Origin: Eutrigla gurnardus
Lineage: Eukaryota > Chordata > Actinopteri > Perciformes > Triglidae
NCBI GenBank assembly: GCA_963514095.1
Contig: OY741266.1
Coordinates: 8,894,297-8,958,296 of the forward strand
Length of the DNA stretch: 64,000 nucleotides
Reading direction: 5' to 3'
In this document: positions 36,550 to 46,832 of the stretch, in pieces
Layout: the number at the start of each line of letters is the position of its first letter
How positions within the stretch are numbered: position 1 is the stretch's first letter
Translations under genes and position numbers: made by a program
Notes under the pieces: model-generated
What the model was told of the DNA's origin: nothing
What the model saw: only the letters and a program-made list of their open reading frames with translations
The model's database searches: none

Positions 36550-37060
36550 GGCTGCGGTCGAAAAGTCTTTTTTGCTTAGGAAGGTTCCTAACTGAAGAAG
36601 TGACCCGGAAGTAAACAAGTGGCCGCCATGATAAGAGCCGTTCAGATTCTCTAAATGCAAAGGAAAGGAGCTCCAATGCTTCCTTTCAGAGCTCCTTTAG
36701 CATGGGATGCAAGAAACCTTCCTATAGGAAAGGAAAGGAGATCACGCCGACCCACAATTCCTTGCGAGAGCAACATTTAAAATGCTGCACACCTCGGCCA
36801 TTCATGAAAACAATCATGTTTATTTGCATATTTAACAATTACTTTCCTGCAGACATATAGTAATTGGAATTGTGTTATAAATGTGTGGACAGTGATGATA
36901 ATGTAATGGTGCATTTATTTATTTCAATCATGTTACAAATGAACAAATGAAACCACAAATGAAATGTAAATGCAGCAAACGGTCAAACAGGAAGCTGACC
37001 GTTATAAAACCAACAACATGGGGAGAAGAGGACGATGTGCTTTTTGTAGTCCATTATCCC
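36550..37060. mobile_element. Second, truncated copy of the 13711-14519 TIR element
   Basis: In reverse orientation this matches the element at 13711-14519 over about 500 bp. Shared landmarks are aagcaaaaaa/ggaaccttcctaa, ttacttccgggtcac, ggcggccac, the aaggagctccaatgctt block, and aatggactacaaaaagc. The remaining terminal repeat is degenerate (ggctgcggtcgaaaagtc). The other end is missing beyond about 37060. Confidence 0.85.
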
Positions 37061-37911
37061 CTAAACTGATCCGAATGAAGGGGCGTGTCCTGTCCAATTA
37101 AATGATTGGACAGATTACTACTATCCTGCAACAACCACAGATACCTAATTTTATTTTTTTGTTGGAGCATTTCATTCATCGGTTTCTGTCGGGATGTAAC
37201 TAGAATTTCAACAAGAAACAAGAAGATGACCAACCCTACTTTTAAGTTAATCTTAAAGAATGTAAATGTCTTTCATTAAAATTCTACTCACGGTCCGCTA
37301 ACTCGACTTCTTCGGCTGCAATCAATGTTTTAAATTTCAATGTATCAACTGACAATGTGTTAACTATTGAGACTTTTGCCACGTTCATGCATGTCGATAT
37401 GGAGGACAAAATGCCACAATGTTACCTTTCATAAATTCTGACATCAATAATAAATCAAATTTTTGACAACATCAGCAACCAAACTCTCCGTTATTGGCTT
37501 TATAAAGATAGATGCAATGTATTGGACTGCATGAGATCGTACAGGAAGTGAAGTGATCGGGCTGTTGAACCCTCTTCTTGGCCTGCTCTGCAGCACTGAC
37601 AGACACTTGTATATGAACTTATATGCAGCTGCTGCCTTTGAGGGTTGTTTGAAATGCACCGTGGCAGCTCTGCTTTCTTAGAAGTCTGCTGCCTGTTGTT
37701 AATATTTAAGGTGTTGCACAGTTTCTCTGATGTGTATGTGTGTGTGTGTGTGTGTGTGTCTTCATGTTTAATCTCAAAAGTTAAAGCTGTTAGAAGAAAG
37801 AGAACCACAGTGAGAGCAGAGGGAGAAGGAGTTGTTTGTGCTTGTTTTCAGTCATACAGCACTTAAACTATGTTTTACATAGGGTTAGGGTTAGGGTGAC
37901 ATTTGCACATT
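37061..37911. other. Intergenic; no gene seen
   Basis: Unique-looking DNA with a short (TG)n repeat (37735-37758) and 2.7 copies of TTAGGG at 37881-37897, next to the poly-T end of the LINE fragment. Confidence 0.5.
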
Positions 37912-38440
37912 TTTTTTTTTTTTTTTTTTTTTAATATTTATTTATACCACTTTGGTTCAGAGAATACACTTTACAAATCAACAGTACATAAGTGGGTTTT
38001 TTTTTTTTTTTTTTTTCCCCTCCCATCCCACCCGATGTCTCCTCCACAAACGAAACTACCAAACAAATTTACAAAACAAACAAAGAGATAAAAATAAACA
38101 ATAATAAATAAAATAATAATAATAGCAATAATAATAGTAACAATGTATATGCATAATAATAAAAAATAAAAAATGAAAAAAAAAAAATGAAAAAAATAAT
38201 ATTAAATCTTTTATCCAAAATCACATTATCAGCATGAGCACATATATAAAGCAGTTAGAAAAATATATATCTTAGTCTAATGATGTACAATTCATATTCT
38301 CAAAATGCAATATAAGAGGTTGCCAGTGTTCATAGAATTTGTCGGTGGATCCCCGAAGTGTAAATTTGACTTTCTCTAGCTTCAAAAATGTCATCAGGTC
38401 TTTAAGCCAGGAATCTTTTGAAGGTGGTAAAGGGTCTTTC

Positions 38441-38896
38441 TGTTACGGCTTGAGGAAGGATTTAGTCTTGACCCAAAAATGCAGAGTTGTAACAGATTTA
38501 TTCCAAACAAAGTATCAACAGAAATCGCCTTAGCAAGGGAAAAAATGTTCTAAGAAGTTTAAACAACGAAAAGGGTCTTCACAAAACAAAGTAACAACAC
38601 AAAGTCACCACGAGGGGAAAAACCTACTAGTAATCACTAAACAGGAAAAGAACAACGAACCACCGGATCGTGGAGAGAGGCGAGGAATCTGCTCAGAGAC
38701 ATGTACATGCGAGGAGGACAAAGGATCATCTGGCACAGGGCAGACAGAGCAGTTGGCTTAAGAAGCCGGCCAAACGAGCCGATAGGCAGCAGGTGTGTCT
38801 CGTGAACTGCCCTGGAGCACCGGCCCCGCCCCTCTCCACTCACCTGAAAAAAGGAAAAGAAGGTGAGGAACACAAAACAAGACCTGAACCACCACA
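38441..38896 (-). repeat. 3' LTR of Ty3/gypsy element
   Basis: 456 bp. On + it begins TGTTACGGCTTGAGG and ends ACCACCACA. It is identical to the 5' LTR at 43258-43713 except for two substitutions (38469 t/g and 38671 g/a). The sense strand carries AATAAA at 38502-38497. A polypurine tract (AGGGGGGGGTAC on the sense strand) immediately precedes it. Confidence 0.95.
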
Positions 38897-38907
38897 GTAC
38901 CCCCCCC

Positions 38908-41900
38908 CTAATGGACGCCTCCTGGCGTCCTACCAGGCTTACCCGGGTACCTAACATAGAAATCTTGCAGCAGCTGTGGATCGAGGATGAGGGAGCGTGG
39001 GAGCCATGAACGCTCCTCGGGGCCGTACCCCTCCCAGTCGACCAGAAACTGAAAGCCGCGACCCCTCCTGCGGACGTCCAAGATTTCCTTCACCGTGTAT
39101 ACTGGATGACCATCGATGATGCGGGGAGCTGGCGGTAGCGGAGCAGGGGGCTGAAGGGGACTGTCTGTGACCGGTTTGAGCAGTGAGACGTGGAAAACCG
39201 GGTGGATCTTGAGGGCGGCGGGGAGGCGGAGTCGGACGGCGCTGGGGTTGATGATCTTTTCAATAGGGTAGGGGCCGATGAATCGAGGAGCCAGCTTCCG
39301 GGAGTCGGTTTGAAGGGGAAGGTCCCGGGACGACAGCCAGACCTGTTGGCCCACCTGATAGGCCGGAGCTGGGGTCCGATGGCGGTCCGCCAAACGTCGG
39401 TTTCGCTCCGCGGTCCTGCTCAGGGCTGTGCGGGCCTCCCTCCAGACCCGGCGGACCCTGTGAAACTGGGCTTGTACTGAGGGAACCGCTGCGTCGGACT
39501 CCTGGCTAGGGAACAGGGGAGGCTGATAGCCCGAGGTCACCATAAAGGGTGACATACCAGTGGCCGAGCTGATCAAGGTATTGTGGGCATATTCGACCCA
39601 GGGGAGGTGTGTGGCCCAGGAAGCGGGGAGACGAGAAGCGACGCAGCGGAGGGCGGACTCAAGGTCCTGGTTAGCCCGCTCTGTTTGGCCGTTCGTCTGA
39701 GGGTGATAGCCGGACGACAGGCTGGCGGTGGCCCCCAGGGCCCGACAGAAAGCCCCCCAGACTCGAGAGGTGAATTGTGGACCTCGGTCTGACACAATGT
39801 CCAAGGGGATGCCATGGAGCCTGAACACATGTTGAATGAGCAGGTTAGCGGTCTCCAAGGCGTTGGGCAGTTTCGGGAGGGGAACAAAATGAACCGCCTT
39901 GGAGAACCGATCAACAATGGTTAAGATGGTGTCATTACCTTCTGAGGGAGGGAGGCCGGTGACGAAATCCACAGCGATGTGTGACCATGGGCGTGGGGGA
40001 ACAGGTAGAGGCTGCAGCAAACCAGCTGGAGGACGATGAGAAGCTTTACTGCGCGAACACTCAGGGCAGGAGGCAACGAACGTCCTGACATCAGCTGCCA
40101 TTGATGGCCACCAGAAGCGTTGCCGGACCAGTGCTAGCGTGCGATATACACCAGGATGACAAGCTACTCGAGAGGTGTGGCCCCAGATGAGTACTGAAGA
40201 CCTAGCAGCCGGAGGAACGAACAGCTGTCCAGGTGGGCAGCCATCAGGGACCGGCTGATTCTGCTGGGCGTCTTGTACTTCCTGCTCCACCTGCCACTGC
40301 AACGCTCCCACCACACGTTGAGAAGGAAGGATCATCTCCTCCTCTGCCTTCCCTTCCTCCACAGTGAATTGACGTGAGAGGGCATCTGGCTTCACGTTCC
40401 GGGAACCAGGGCGGTAGGTCATGGTGAAGTTGAACCGCCCCAGAAAAAGCGCCCAGCGTGCTTGACGGGAGTTCAACCTCCGGGCGGTACGCAGGTACGC
40501 CAGGTTTTTGTGGTCAGTCCAGATTATGAAGGGATGAACAGCCCCCTCCAGCCAATGCCGCCACTGTTGAAGAGCCAGCACCACCGCTAACAACTCCCGG
40601 TTCCCCACATCGTAGTTCCGTTCTGCTGGGGAGAGGCGTCGAGAAAAGAATGCACACGGGTGGAGTTTGTTGTCCGCAGGGAGACGCTGGGAGAGGACGG
40701 CCCCGACCCCAGAGTCCGAGGCATCAACCTCGACCACAAACTGCTGCTCGGGATCTGGGTGAACAAGAACAGGCGCTTTAGTAAACATCTCTTTTAAAAT
40801 AGTGAAAGCGTGATTGGCTGCTGGAGTCCAACAGAAACTAACCTTACTGGAGGTGAGTTGTGTGAGAGGGGAAGCAACCTGGCTGTAATTTCGTATGAAA
40901 CGACGGTAAAAGTTAGCAAATCCTAAAAATCTTTGGAGATCTTTTCTGGACGCGGGAGTGGGCCATTCCCTGACCGCCTCCACTTTGGAGGGGTCGGCAC
41001 GGAGCTGGCCTTTCTCCACAATGTACCCCAAGAAGCTCACTGAGGGGACGTGAAACTCACACTTCTCTGCTTTAACAAACAATTTGTTCTCCAGCAGCCG
41101 GGTCAGCACATCACGGACATGAAGCACATGGTCTTCCTGAGAACGAGAGAAGATTAAAATATCATCCAGATACACGAAGACAACTCTGTCTAACAAGTCT
41201 CTTAACACGTCGTTAACCAGTGATTGGAAAATCGCTGGGGCGTTGGTTAGGCCGAATGGCATAACCAGGTACTCATAATGCCCCAAGTGAGTGTTGAAGG
41301 CGGTCTTCCATTCATCACCCTCACGTACCCGTACCAAATGGTAGGCGTTGCGCAGGTCCAGCTTTGTGAAGACTGTGGCATGGTGCAGCGGACTGAAGGC
41401 AGAGTCAATGAGAGGCAGGGGGTATTTGTTCTTCACGGTGATGGCATTAAGCCCTGTATAGTCAATACAGGGGCGTAAAGTCTTGTCTTTTTTGGCCACA
41501 AAGAAAAACCCCGCCCCCACCGGGGACGATGAGGGCCTTATCAGCCCTGCTGCCAAGGAGTCGTTAACGTATGTCCCCATGGCCTCTCGTTCTGGTTTTG
41601 TAAGGTTGTACAAACGTCTAGTGGGGAGTGGGGCACCAGGGAGTAAGTCAATAGCACAGTCATAAGGACGGTGTGGAGGAAGTGTGTTTGCGGAGGTCTT
41701 GCTGAAAACTTCTCTTAAATCATGATATACTCTGGGAACATTTGACAAATCTATGACCTCTGTTTGCTGAGCGGGAGCAGGGGACCTGGCTGGAATGGCT
41801 GACTGGAGGCAACAGGCGTGACAATGTGAACTCCATTCCCGGATGGAGGCCGTAGGCCAGTCTATATGTGGGTTGTGTTTTTTTAACCATGGTATGCCCA

Positions 41901-42213
41901 ACACCACAGGAGTATGAGGGGAAGAGATGACAAACAGTTCTACAAATTCATGGTGATTGCTGGAGAGGATGAGTTTTAGCGGGTCGGTGCGGTGGGTGAC
42001 TATCTCCAGTAGCTTACCGTCAATGGCCAGGACCTCTTTAGGGGAGGTAAGTTTATGTAGGGGCAAATTGTTCGTCTTAACAAAGTTAACATCAATGAAA
42101 TTGTCGTCAGCTCCTGAGTCGACCAGGACTGCGACTGGGAGCGAACGTTGTGGCCCGTGAATCATACCTGCAACCTGTATGCGGGATGAAGTAGGGGAAG
42201 AGATTCGGCTCAC
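38908..42213 (-). CDS. gypsy pol polyprotein (PR-RT-RNaseH-IN-chromodomain)
   Basis: About 1101 open codons. Domains in order: aspartic protease (VDSGADDNFID, about residue 32), reverse transcriptase with the YLDD active site (VVFVYLDDILIF), RNase H (VEVDASDSGVGAVL), integrase zinc finger (HHCC, HPGVYRTL...CPECSRSK) and catalytic core (DFVTGLPP, DRGPQFTS, HPQTNGQTERAN), then a C-terminal chromodomain (YTVKEILDVRRRGRGFQFLVDWEGYG). The coordinates start at a GTG; the frame is open upstream of it through the gag stop, one base back from gag, so it is probably made as a Gag-Pol fusion by -1 frameshifting. All key residues appear present and no stops were seen. Confidence 0.95.
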   Translation of the reverse strand: MSRISSPTSSRIQVAGMIHGPQRSLPVAVLVDSGADDNFIDVNFVKTNNLPLHKLTSPKEVLAIDGKLLEIVTHRTDPLKLILSSNHHEFVELFVISSPHTPVVLGIPWLKKHNPHIDWPTASIREWSSHCHACCLQSAIPARSPAPAQQTEVIDLSNVPRVYHDLREVFSKTSANTLPPHRPYDCAIDLLPGAPLPTRRLYNLTKPEREAMGTYVNDSLAAGLIRPSSSPVGAGFFFVAKKDKTLRPCIDYTGLNAITVKNKYPLPLIDSAFSPLHHATVFTKLDLRNAYHLVRVREGDEWKTAFNTHLGHYEYLVMPFGLTNAPAIFQSLVNDVLRDLLDRVVFVYLDDILIFSRSQEDHVLHVRDVLTRLLENKLFVKAEKCEFHVPSVSFLGYIVEKGQLRADPSKVEAVREWPTPASRKDLQRFLGFANFYRRFIRNYSQVASPLTQLTSSKVSFCWTPAANHAFTILKEMFTKAPVLVHPDPEQQFVVEVDASDSGVGAVLSQRLPADNKLHPCAFFSRRLSPAERNYDVGNRELLAVVLALQQWRHWLEGAVHPFIIWTDHKNLAYLRTARRLNSRQARWALFLGRFNFTMTYRPGSRNVKPDALSRQFTVEEGKAEEEMILPSQRVVGALQWQVEQEVQDAQQNQPVPDGCPPGQLFVPPAARSSVLIWGHTSRVACHPGVYRTLALVRQRFWWPSMAADVRTFVASCPECSRSKASHRPPAGLLQPLPVPPRPWSHIAVDFVTGLPPSEGNDTILTIVDRFSKAVHFVPLPKLPNALETANLLIQHVFRLHGIPLDIVSDRGPQFTSRVWGAFCRALGATASLSSGYHPQTNGQTERANQDLESALRCVASRLPASWATHLPWVEYAHNTLISSATGMSPFMVTSGYQPPLFPSQESDAAVPSVQAQFHRVRRVWREARTALSRTAERNRRLADRHRTPAPAYQVGQQVWLSSRDLPLQTDSRKLAPRFIGPYPIEKIINPSAVRLRLPAALKIHPVFHVSLLKPVTDSPLQPPAPLPPAPRIIDGHPVYTVKEILDVRRRGRGFQFLVDWEGYGPEERSWLPRSLILDPQLLQDFYVRYPGKPGRTPGGVH

Positions 42214-42227
42214 CAGAGTTCCCCCAT

Positions 42228-43241
42228 CTACTGGCGAGCCTTGTCTTTTGGCAGCTCTGGGCAGCTGGTGAGGAAGTGTCCAGGGTGGCCGCAGTAGAGG
42301 CAGAGCTTCCCCATTATGCGTCTCCGTCGTTCTGCCAGCGTGAGATGAGCTCGTCCCAGCTGCATGGGTTCTTCTTCTGGGGTGTGAAGAGTCCCTGGGG
42401 CTGCCAAGGTGGCGCTGTTGACTGTCGGTGATGTCTCGAGGAGGCTGGACTGGGAAGCGACGAGGGGCCGTCTTCTCCTTCCCTCTGTTCTCTCTCTATT
42501 TCTTTCCCTGATCCGATTATCCAACCGTATGGCCATGTCTATCAACTGGTTCAGGGAGGTGCTATCGTCACGAGTGGCTAACTCGTCTTTCATAACCCCC
42601 GATAAACCTTTTAAAAACACTGCTTGTAGAGCTGAGTCCCCCCACCCACTTTCTGCTGCCAAGATGCGAAACTCTACCGCGTACTGGGATACTGAGAGAG
42701 AGCCCTGATGTAAGTCCAGAAGCTGGCTTATGGCCTGTTTGCCCTTTACAGGATGATCAAACACCATTTTCATTTCCTCTATGAACGAATGGTAATCAGA
42801 TGTGATGGCTGAGTTCTGACTGGAGATGGCTAACGACCATGCGGCCGCCTGTCCTATTAGCAAGCTCATGATAAATGCTATTTTGGACTGGTGTGTGGAA
42901 TAAGTGCCTGGCTGTTGACTAAAAACTAGTGAGCATTGGTGAAGAAATTGTGCACAAGTCCCTAAATCTCCTGCATATCTGGCGGGGGTAGGGATGTAGG
43001 GCTCACGGGGCTGCAGCGGGGAACTGACGGGTGCGTCAGCTGCAGGAAGTGGTGGTGATGAGTCCGGGGATGGAGCCAGCCGCTCAAGCAGGAGAGCTAG
43101 CTGTCCCCTCATCTGCGCCATGCTTGTCGTCATCTGCTGGAGGTGCTCTGTTGTTTGCCGCAGGACTGACTCCTGCTGGTTAAGCCTGCTCGCTTGGTCG
43201 GCAAAGGCATGTTTGAAGCCCTTGATCTCCGCTGGGTCCAT
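42228..43241 (-). CDS. gypsy gag protein with zinc knuckle
   Basis: 337 residues from an ATG 16 nt after the 5' LTR. It has an N-terminal coiled-coil segment (residues about 8-45), a retrotransposon gag capsid region (YIPTPARYAGD, then FDHPVKGKQAISQLLDLHQG) and a CCHC zinc knuckle (CLYCGHPGHFLTSCP) near the C-terminus. It is of the sushi-like gag type also domesticated as RTL/PEG10 genes in mammals. It stops at 42228, overlapped by the -1 pol frame. Confidence 0.93.
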   Translation of the reverse strand: MDPAEIKGFKHAFADQASRLNQQESVLRQTTEHLQQMTTSMAQMRGQLALLLERLAPSPDSSPPLPAADAPVSSPLQPREPYIPTPARYAGDLGTCAQFLHQCSLVFSQQPGTYSTHQSKIAFIMSLLIGQAAAWSLAISSQNSAITSDYHSFIEEMKMVFDHPVKGKQAISQLLDLHQGSLSVSQYAVEFRILAAESGWGDSALQAVFLKGLSGVMKDELATRDDSTSLNQLIDMAIRLDNRIRERNRERTEGRRRRPLVASQSSLLETSPTVNSATLAAPGTLHTPEEEPMQLGRAHLTLAERRRRIMGKLCLYCGHPGHFLTSCPELPKDKARQ

Positions 43242-43245
43242 GATG

Positions 43246-43255
43246 GCCAGATGAT
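43246..43255 (-). promoter_or_regulatory. Predicted self-priming primer-binding site
   Basis: On the element's sense strand, ATCATCTGGC begins 2 nt after the 5' LTR. It is the exact complement of GCCAGATGAT, located in the LTR at 43551-43542, 25 nt downstream of a TTAAG box. No tRNA 3' end was recognised here. The arrangement fits self-priming by the RNA 5' end. Confidence 0.55.
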
Positions 43256-43257
43256 TC

Positions 43258-43713
43258 TGTTACGGCTTGAGGAAGGATTTAGTCTGGACCCAAAAATGCA
43301 GAGTTGTAACAGATTTATTCCAAACAAAGTATCAACAGAAATCGCCTTAGCAAGGGAAAAAATGTTCTAAGAAGTTTAAACAACGAAAAGGGTCTTCACA
43401 AAACAAAGTAACAACACAAAGTCACCACGAGGGGAAAAACCTACTAGTAATCACTAAACAGGAAAAGAACAACGAACCACCGGATCATGGAGAGAGGCGA
43501 GGAATCTGCTCAGAGACATGTACATGCGAGGAGGACAAAGGATCATCTGGCACAGGGCAGACAGAGCAGTTGGCTTAAGAAGCCGGCCAAACGAGCCGAT
43601 AGGCAGCAGGTGTGTCTCGTGAACTGCCCTGGAGCACCGGCCCCGCCCCTCTCCACTCACCTGAAAAAAGGAAAAGAAGGTGAGGAACACAAAACAAGAC
43701 CTGAACCACCACA
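43258..43713 (-). repeat. 5' LTR of Ty3/gypsy element
   Basis: 456 bp, the partner of 38441-38896. The sense strand begins TGTGGTGGTTCAGG and ends CCGTAACA. A TATA-like CTTCTTAAGCC is at about 43582-43573, and a predicted transcription start is near 43551. Confidence 0.95.
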
Positions 43714-44760
43714 CTTTCCACTGTAAAAGAATTCGACGGCGAGCTATCAAAGATGAAAAAGAGATTACATTTTTCTGTATTGAATTCAATTTAATCCTAA
43801 TTCCTGGAGTGCCAAAAATGGCTATCTCTGGTGATGGTTCAATGTTCAACTCCAGTACTTCTGTTAGAAATGTAAAAAAAAATCTCCAATATTCTTTTAA
43901 CATAGGACAAGACCAAAACATATGGGTTGAGTGAGCAAGTGCCTGAAAACATCTGTCACAAGAATCCGATACACTTGGGTACATTTTTGATAATCTTTCT
44001 TTAGTATAATGAGTCCTGTGGAGCACCTTGAATTGAATAAGGGTAAGTGATGCACAGGATGAAGATGAATTATTAAGAGCTTTATTCCACCATTCATCGG
44101 AAAATGAAGTACCCCATTCCGATTCCCATTTTGTTTTAATCTTACAAAGGGCAGAGGGAGTCGCTGTTAATAATATATTGTAAATAGATGACAACTGTCC
44201 TTTTAGTAGCCGAGAAGTCATATTAAAAAAATCAATGCCAGAGGCTACTGGAATATGAGGGAAAGCTGGGGTGTTATGCTTAGCAAAGTTACGGATTTGG
44301 AAGTAACCATACATATCCGAACTCTGGAGGTTAAATAAGGAGGAAAGTTGAGTGAAACTAGCAAATATACCGTCCACATAAAGGTCACACAGGGAAGACA
44401 ATCCTAACTTACACCATTTAGAAAATCTTGGATCAGTTCTGGCAGGTTGAAACAGATGATTATTACAGAGAGGTGTGGCCAAGGGAAGACCTCTCCAGCC
44501 AAACTGTTGTCTAATTTGCTGCCAGATGTTTAAAGTGGCAATGACTATTGGATTAGAAGTAAACTGTCTAGGTTTAGAAGGGAGGCTACTACACACAAGG
44601 GCTTTCAAAGAGGAAGCATGGCATGAGTTAGTTTCTAGATGGATCCAACTATTGTCTGCACCTGTCATCCAGAGCATAATTTTATGTACGTTTGCAGCCC
44701 AATAAAAACATTGAAAGTTTGGCAATCCAAGTCCCCTTTTGCATGTTCCCTCTGTAGCAA

Positions 44761-46050
44761 AGTTTTACAAACATTGTTTTTTGATTATCACGATACCTCT
44801 TTTTTACTTCATTTAATACAAAAACAGCAGCAGATTTACACACTTATGTGTAAGTTATCCTATGTTTATATTGTATAGTTGTAGACACACAATGTCTCCT
44901 TTGCCATGGGAACAGAAACAGCTATGAGCTATAGTTTAGGAATGCTTGATACTTGATTCACCTGTGGAATTTAAATAAACTATTCTACTTGTCATTTCCT
45001 CTCATCAGTAAAACAGAATGACAAATGTTGAATACATGATTATGGAAGAAATTCTGAAAATGTATATGGCAACCCATATGAAACCCAGTTGTGGGCCCCA
45101 ACCCAGAGTTTGGCAATGATTGTCCTAGAGACGATGGATGTCACACAGACCAAAGGAACATGTGAAGGAGAACAGGTCCCTGAGTTATTATAATGCACCA
45201 AAACGAGTGGGCCAATACAGTGGCAGAGACACTCTTCCTAAGTCTATTGGAAGATGTTGTTTCCGTGGGAAAATAACCACAGCTGTTAAGTGTTCAGTCG
45301 GAGCGGCGCTGCCTGAAAGACCTTACTGAGGGCCCGGCTGCTGTCACCAGTGGATAACCCGGAAGTTAGTCTGGACCCGGGACGTCGTTCAAGGTTCGCT
45401 TATTTATTCAGAGATGTGAGCGCTGTTGTCCCGAAACACTGTGCAACTTCCCCTTCAGCGGCTCAGGAAGGTTTCAGACACACTAGCAAGGTAACAGACA
45501 GTACGAGGGGGTTTGAGTGAGTCCCCTAAGAACCCGCACATAGCGGTTCTGTTGTCACTTATCAGAGAATGTCACGTTCAGGTGCTTTGTTGTCGCGAAC
45601 TGCGGATAAGTTAAAGTCAGCTAATGTAATAGTAATGTAATAACTTTGCACCACGCTAGCAGACTGTAGTCCTTTTGTTATGGATATAACGATAAATATT
45701 GGTCCACATCAGGTTAAGTGAACATGAAGTGAAGTAAAAGTATGCACACAAGCAATAGCTAATGCTTGTTGCACTGTTAAAAATAAAGTATTATCCATAC
45801 TGAACCAGTCCTCTCCTCCGCCATTAAAAGGTTCTGGTCACCCCGACTCGGGAACTCGAGTATCAAAATCACGACTTCAGCGGGCGTTCATGTGCAATTT
45901 CCGCCTTGGCATCTCATATTTACCTGAATTCCGATACCACGTGAAGGCAGCAGTAGTATCTAAAAATAGCGAGAAACTTTCTCAAGATATTGACTTATTA
46001 TATATTGTCTTAATATCTAAAAAAAGAAAAAGAAAAATGACTTAGTATCC
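44761..46050. other. Upstream region of serhl B; promoter likely
   Basis: No coding exon was found. A GC-rich segment (45290-45560) with cccggaagtt, gggacgtcgtt and donor-like gaag|gttt is the best candidate for a promoter and non-coding leader exon of serhl B. Confidence 0.4.
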
Positions 46051-46745
46051 GGGCTGCACGGTGGTGTAGTGGGTAGCACTCTCGCCTCACAGCAAGAGGG
46101 TCCTGGGTTCGATTCCCGGGTCAGCCCGGGTTCCTTCTGTGTGGAGTTTGCATGTTCTCCCCGTGTAAGCGTGGGTTCTCTCCGGGTTCTCCGGCTTCCT
46201 CCCACAGTCCAAAGACATGCAAGATGGGGATAGGTTAATTGGTGACTCTAAATTGCCCATAGGTGTGAATGTGAGCATGAATGGTTGTCTGTCTCTACAT
46301 GTCGGCCCTGCGATAGACTGGCGTCCTGTCCAGAGTGTACCCTGCCTTCACCCAATGACAGCTGGGATTGGCTCCAGCCCCCCCGTGACCCTAAATACAG
46401 GATAAGCGGTAGAAAATGGATGGATGGATGGACTTAGTATCCCAAAACATATACCAAAATAATGACTTAATATCTAAAAAAAAAAATAGTTAGTATCTCA
46501 AAATAGTGAGAAACTCCCAAAATTTTGACTTATTATTATCCCAAATTATTGTCTTAATATCTCAAAATAATCACTTAGTATCTCAAAATATTGGCTTGGT
46601 ATCCCAAAGTAATGACTTAATATCTCAAAATAGTGAGAAACTCAAAAATATTGACTAAGTGTCCCAAAATATTGTCATAATATATCAAAATAATGAGAAA
46701 CCTTTTTAAAATAATGACTTAGTGTAGTATGCCATTATTCTGAGA
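45960..46745. repeat. About 21-bp degenerate minisatellite (TTAGTATCTCAAAATA type)
   Basis: Many diverged copies of 'atgactta(g/a)tatctcaaaata' are interspersed with 'gtgagaaactc', interrupted by a SINE at 46051-46430. A short relic of the same array lies at the matching place in serhl A intron 1 (31495-31600), so it predates the duplication. Confidence 0.7.
46051..46430 (+). mobile_element. tRNA-derived SINE, full length with target duplication
   Basis: A 380-bp element with a Pol III promoter: a box A-like region in gtggtgtagtgggtagc and box B GGTTCGATTCC (46106-46116). It has the body common in teleosts (gtggagtttgcatgttctcc, cctcccacagtccaaagacatgc) and a TGGATGGATGGA tail. It is flanked by a perfect 12-bp duplication, GACTTAGTATCC, at 46039-46050 and 46431-46442. 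Confidence 0.93.
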
Positions 46746-46832
46746 TACTAAGTTATTATTTTTTATGACGGTGGCAGAAATGGGCTTGTAGATGAGCTGT
46801 TGATTGTAATTAACTCTTGTACAGGCAGTGTG

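Larger units (their letters stand above)
38441..43713 (-). mobile_element. Full-length chromodomain Ty3/gypsy LTR retrotransposon
   Basis: A 5273-bp element flanked by the 5-bp target duplication CTTTC (38436-38440 and 43714-43718). It contains LTR, primer site, gag, pol, polypurine tract and LTR. Both reading frames are open. The near-identical LTRs show a recent insertion. The C-terminal chromodomain and a predicted self-priming site place it with the Tf1/sushi-like chromoviruses. It is inserted in an old LINE fragment between serhl A and B. Confidence 0.95.
37912..44760 (-). mobile_element. 5'-truncated L1-like LINE fragment, split by an LTR element
   Basis: Two parts are separated by the gypsy insertion: 44760-43714 (reverse-transcriptase C-terminal region) and 38435-37912 (last codons, 3' UTR, A-rich tail seen as poly-T on +). 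The minus-strand frame reads GLPNFQCFYWAANVHKIMLW, then FKVLHRTHYTKERLSKMYP and CDRCFQALAHSTHMFWSCP, the C-terminal Cys/His region typical of fish L1/Tx1-clade ORF2. The frame continues on the far side of the insertion (DPLPPSKDSWLKDLMTFL, stop about 38278). The catalytic RT core is absent, so it is a dead 3' fragment. Confidence 0.85.

Noticed and set aside
37881..37897. TTAGGG repeats, possible interstitial telomere
   Set aside because: Only about 2.7 units; too short to mean more than a chance or insertion-associated motif.
43454..44725. A 423-codon minus-strand open frame
   Set aside because: It fuses the LINE reverse-transcriptase tail with antisense-neutral LTR sequence after the gypsy insertion point; the join is accidental.
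46051..46130. tRNA gene
   Set aside because: It has Pol III boxes but no tRNA acceptor stem, and is part of a 380-bp SINE with target duplications.
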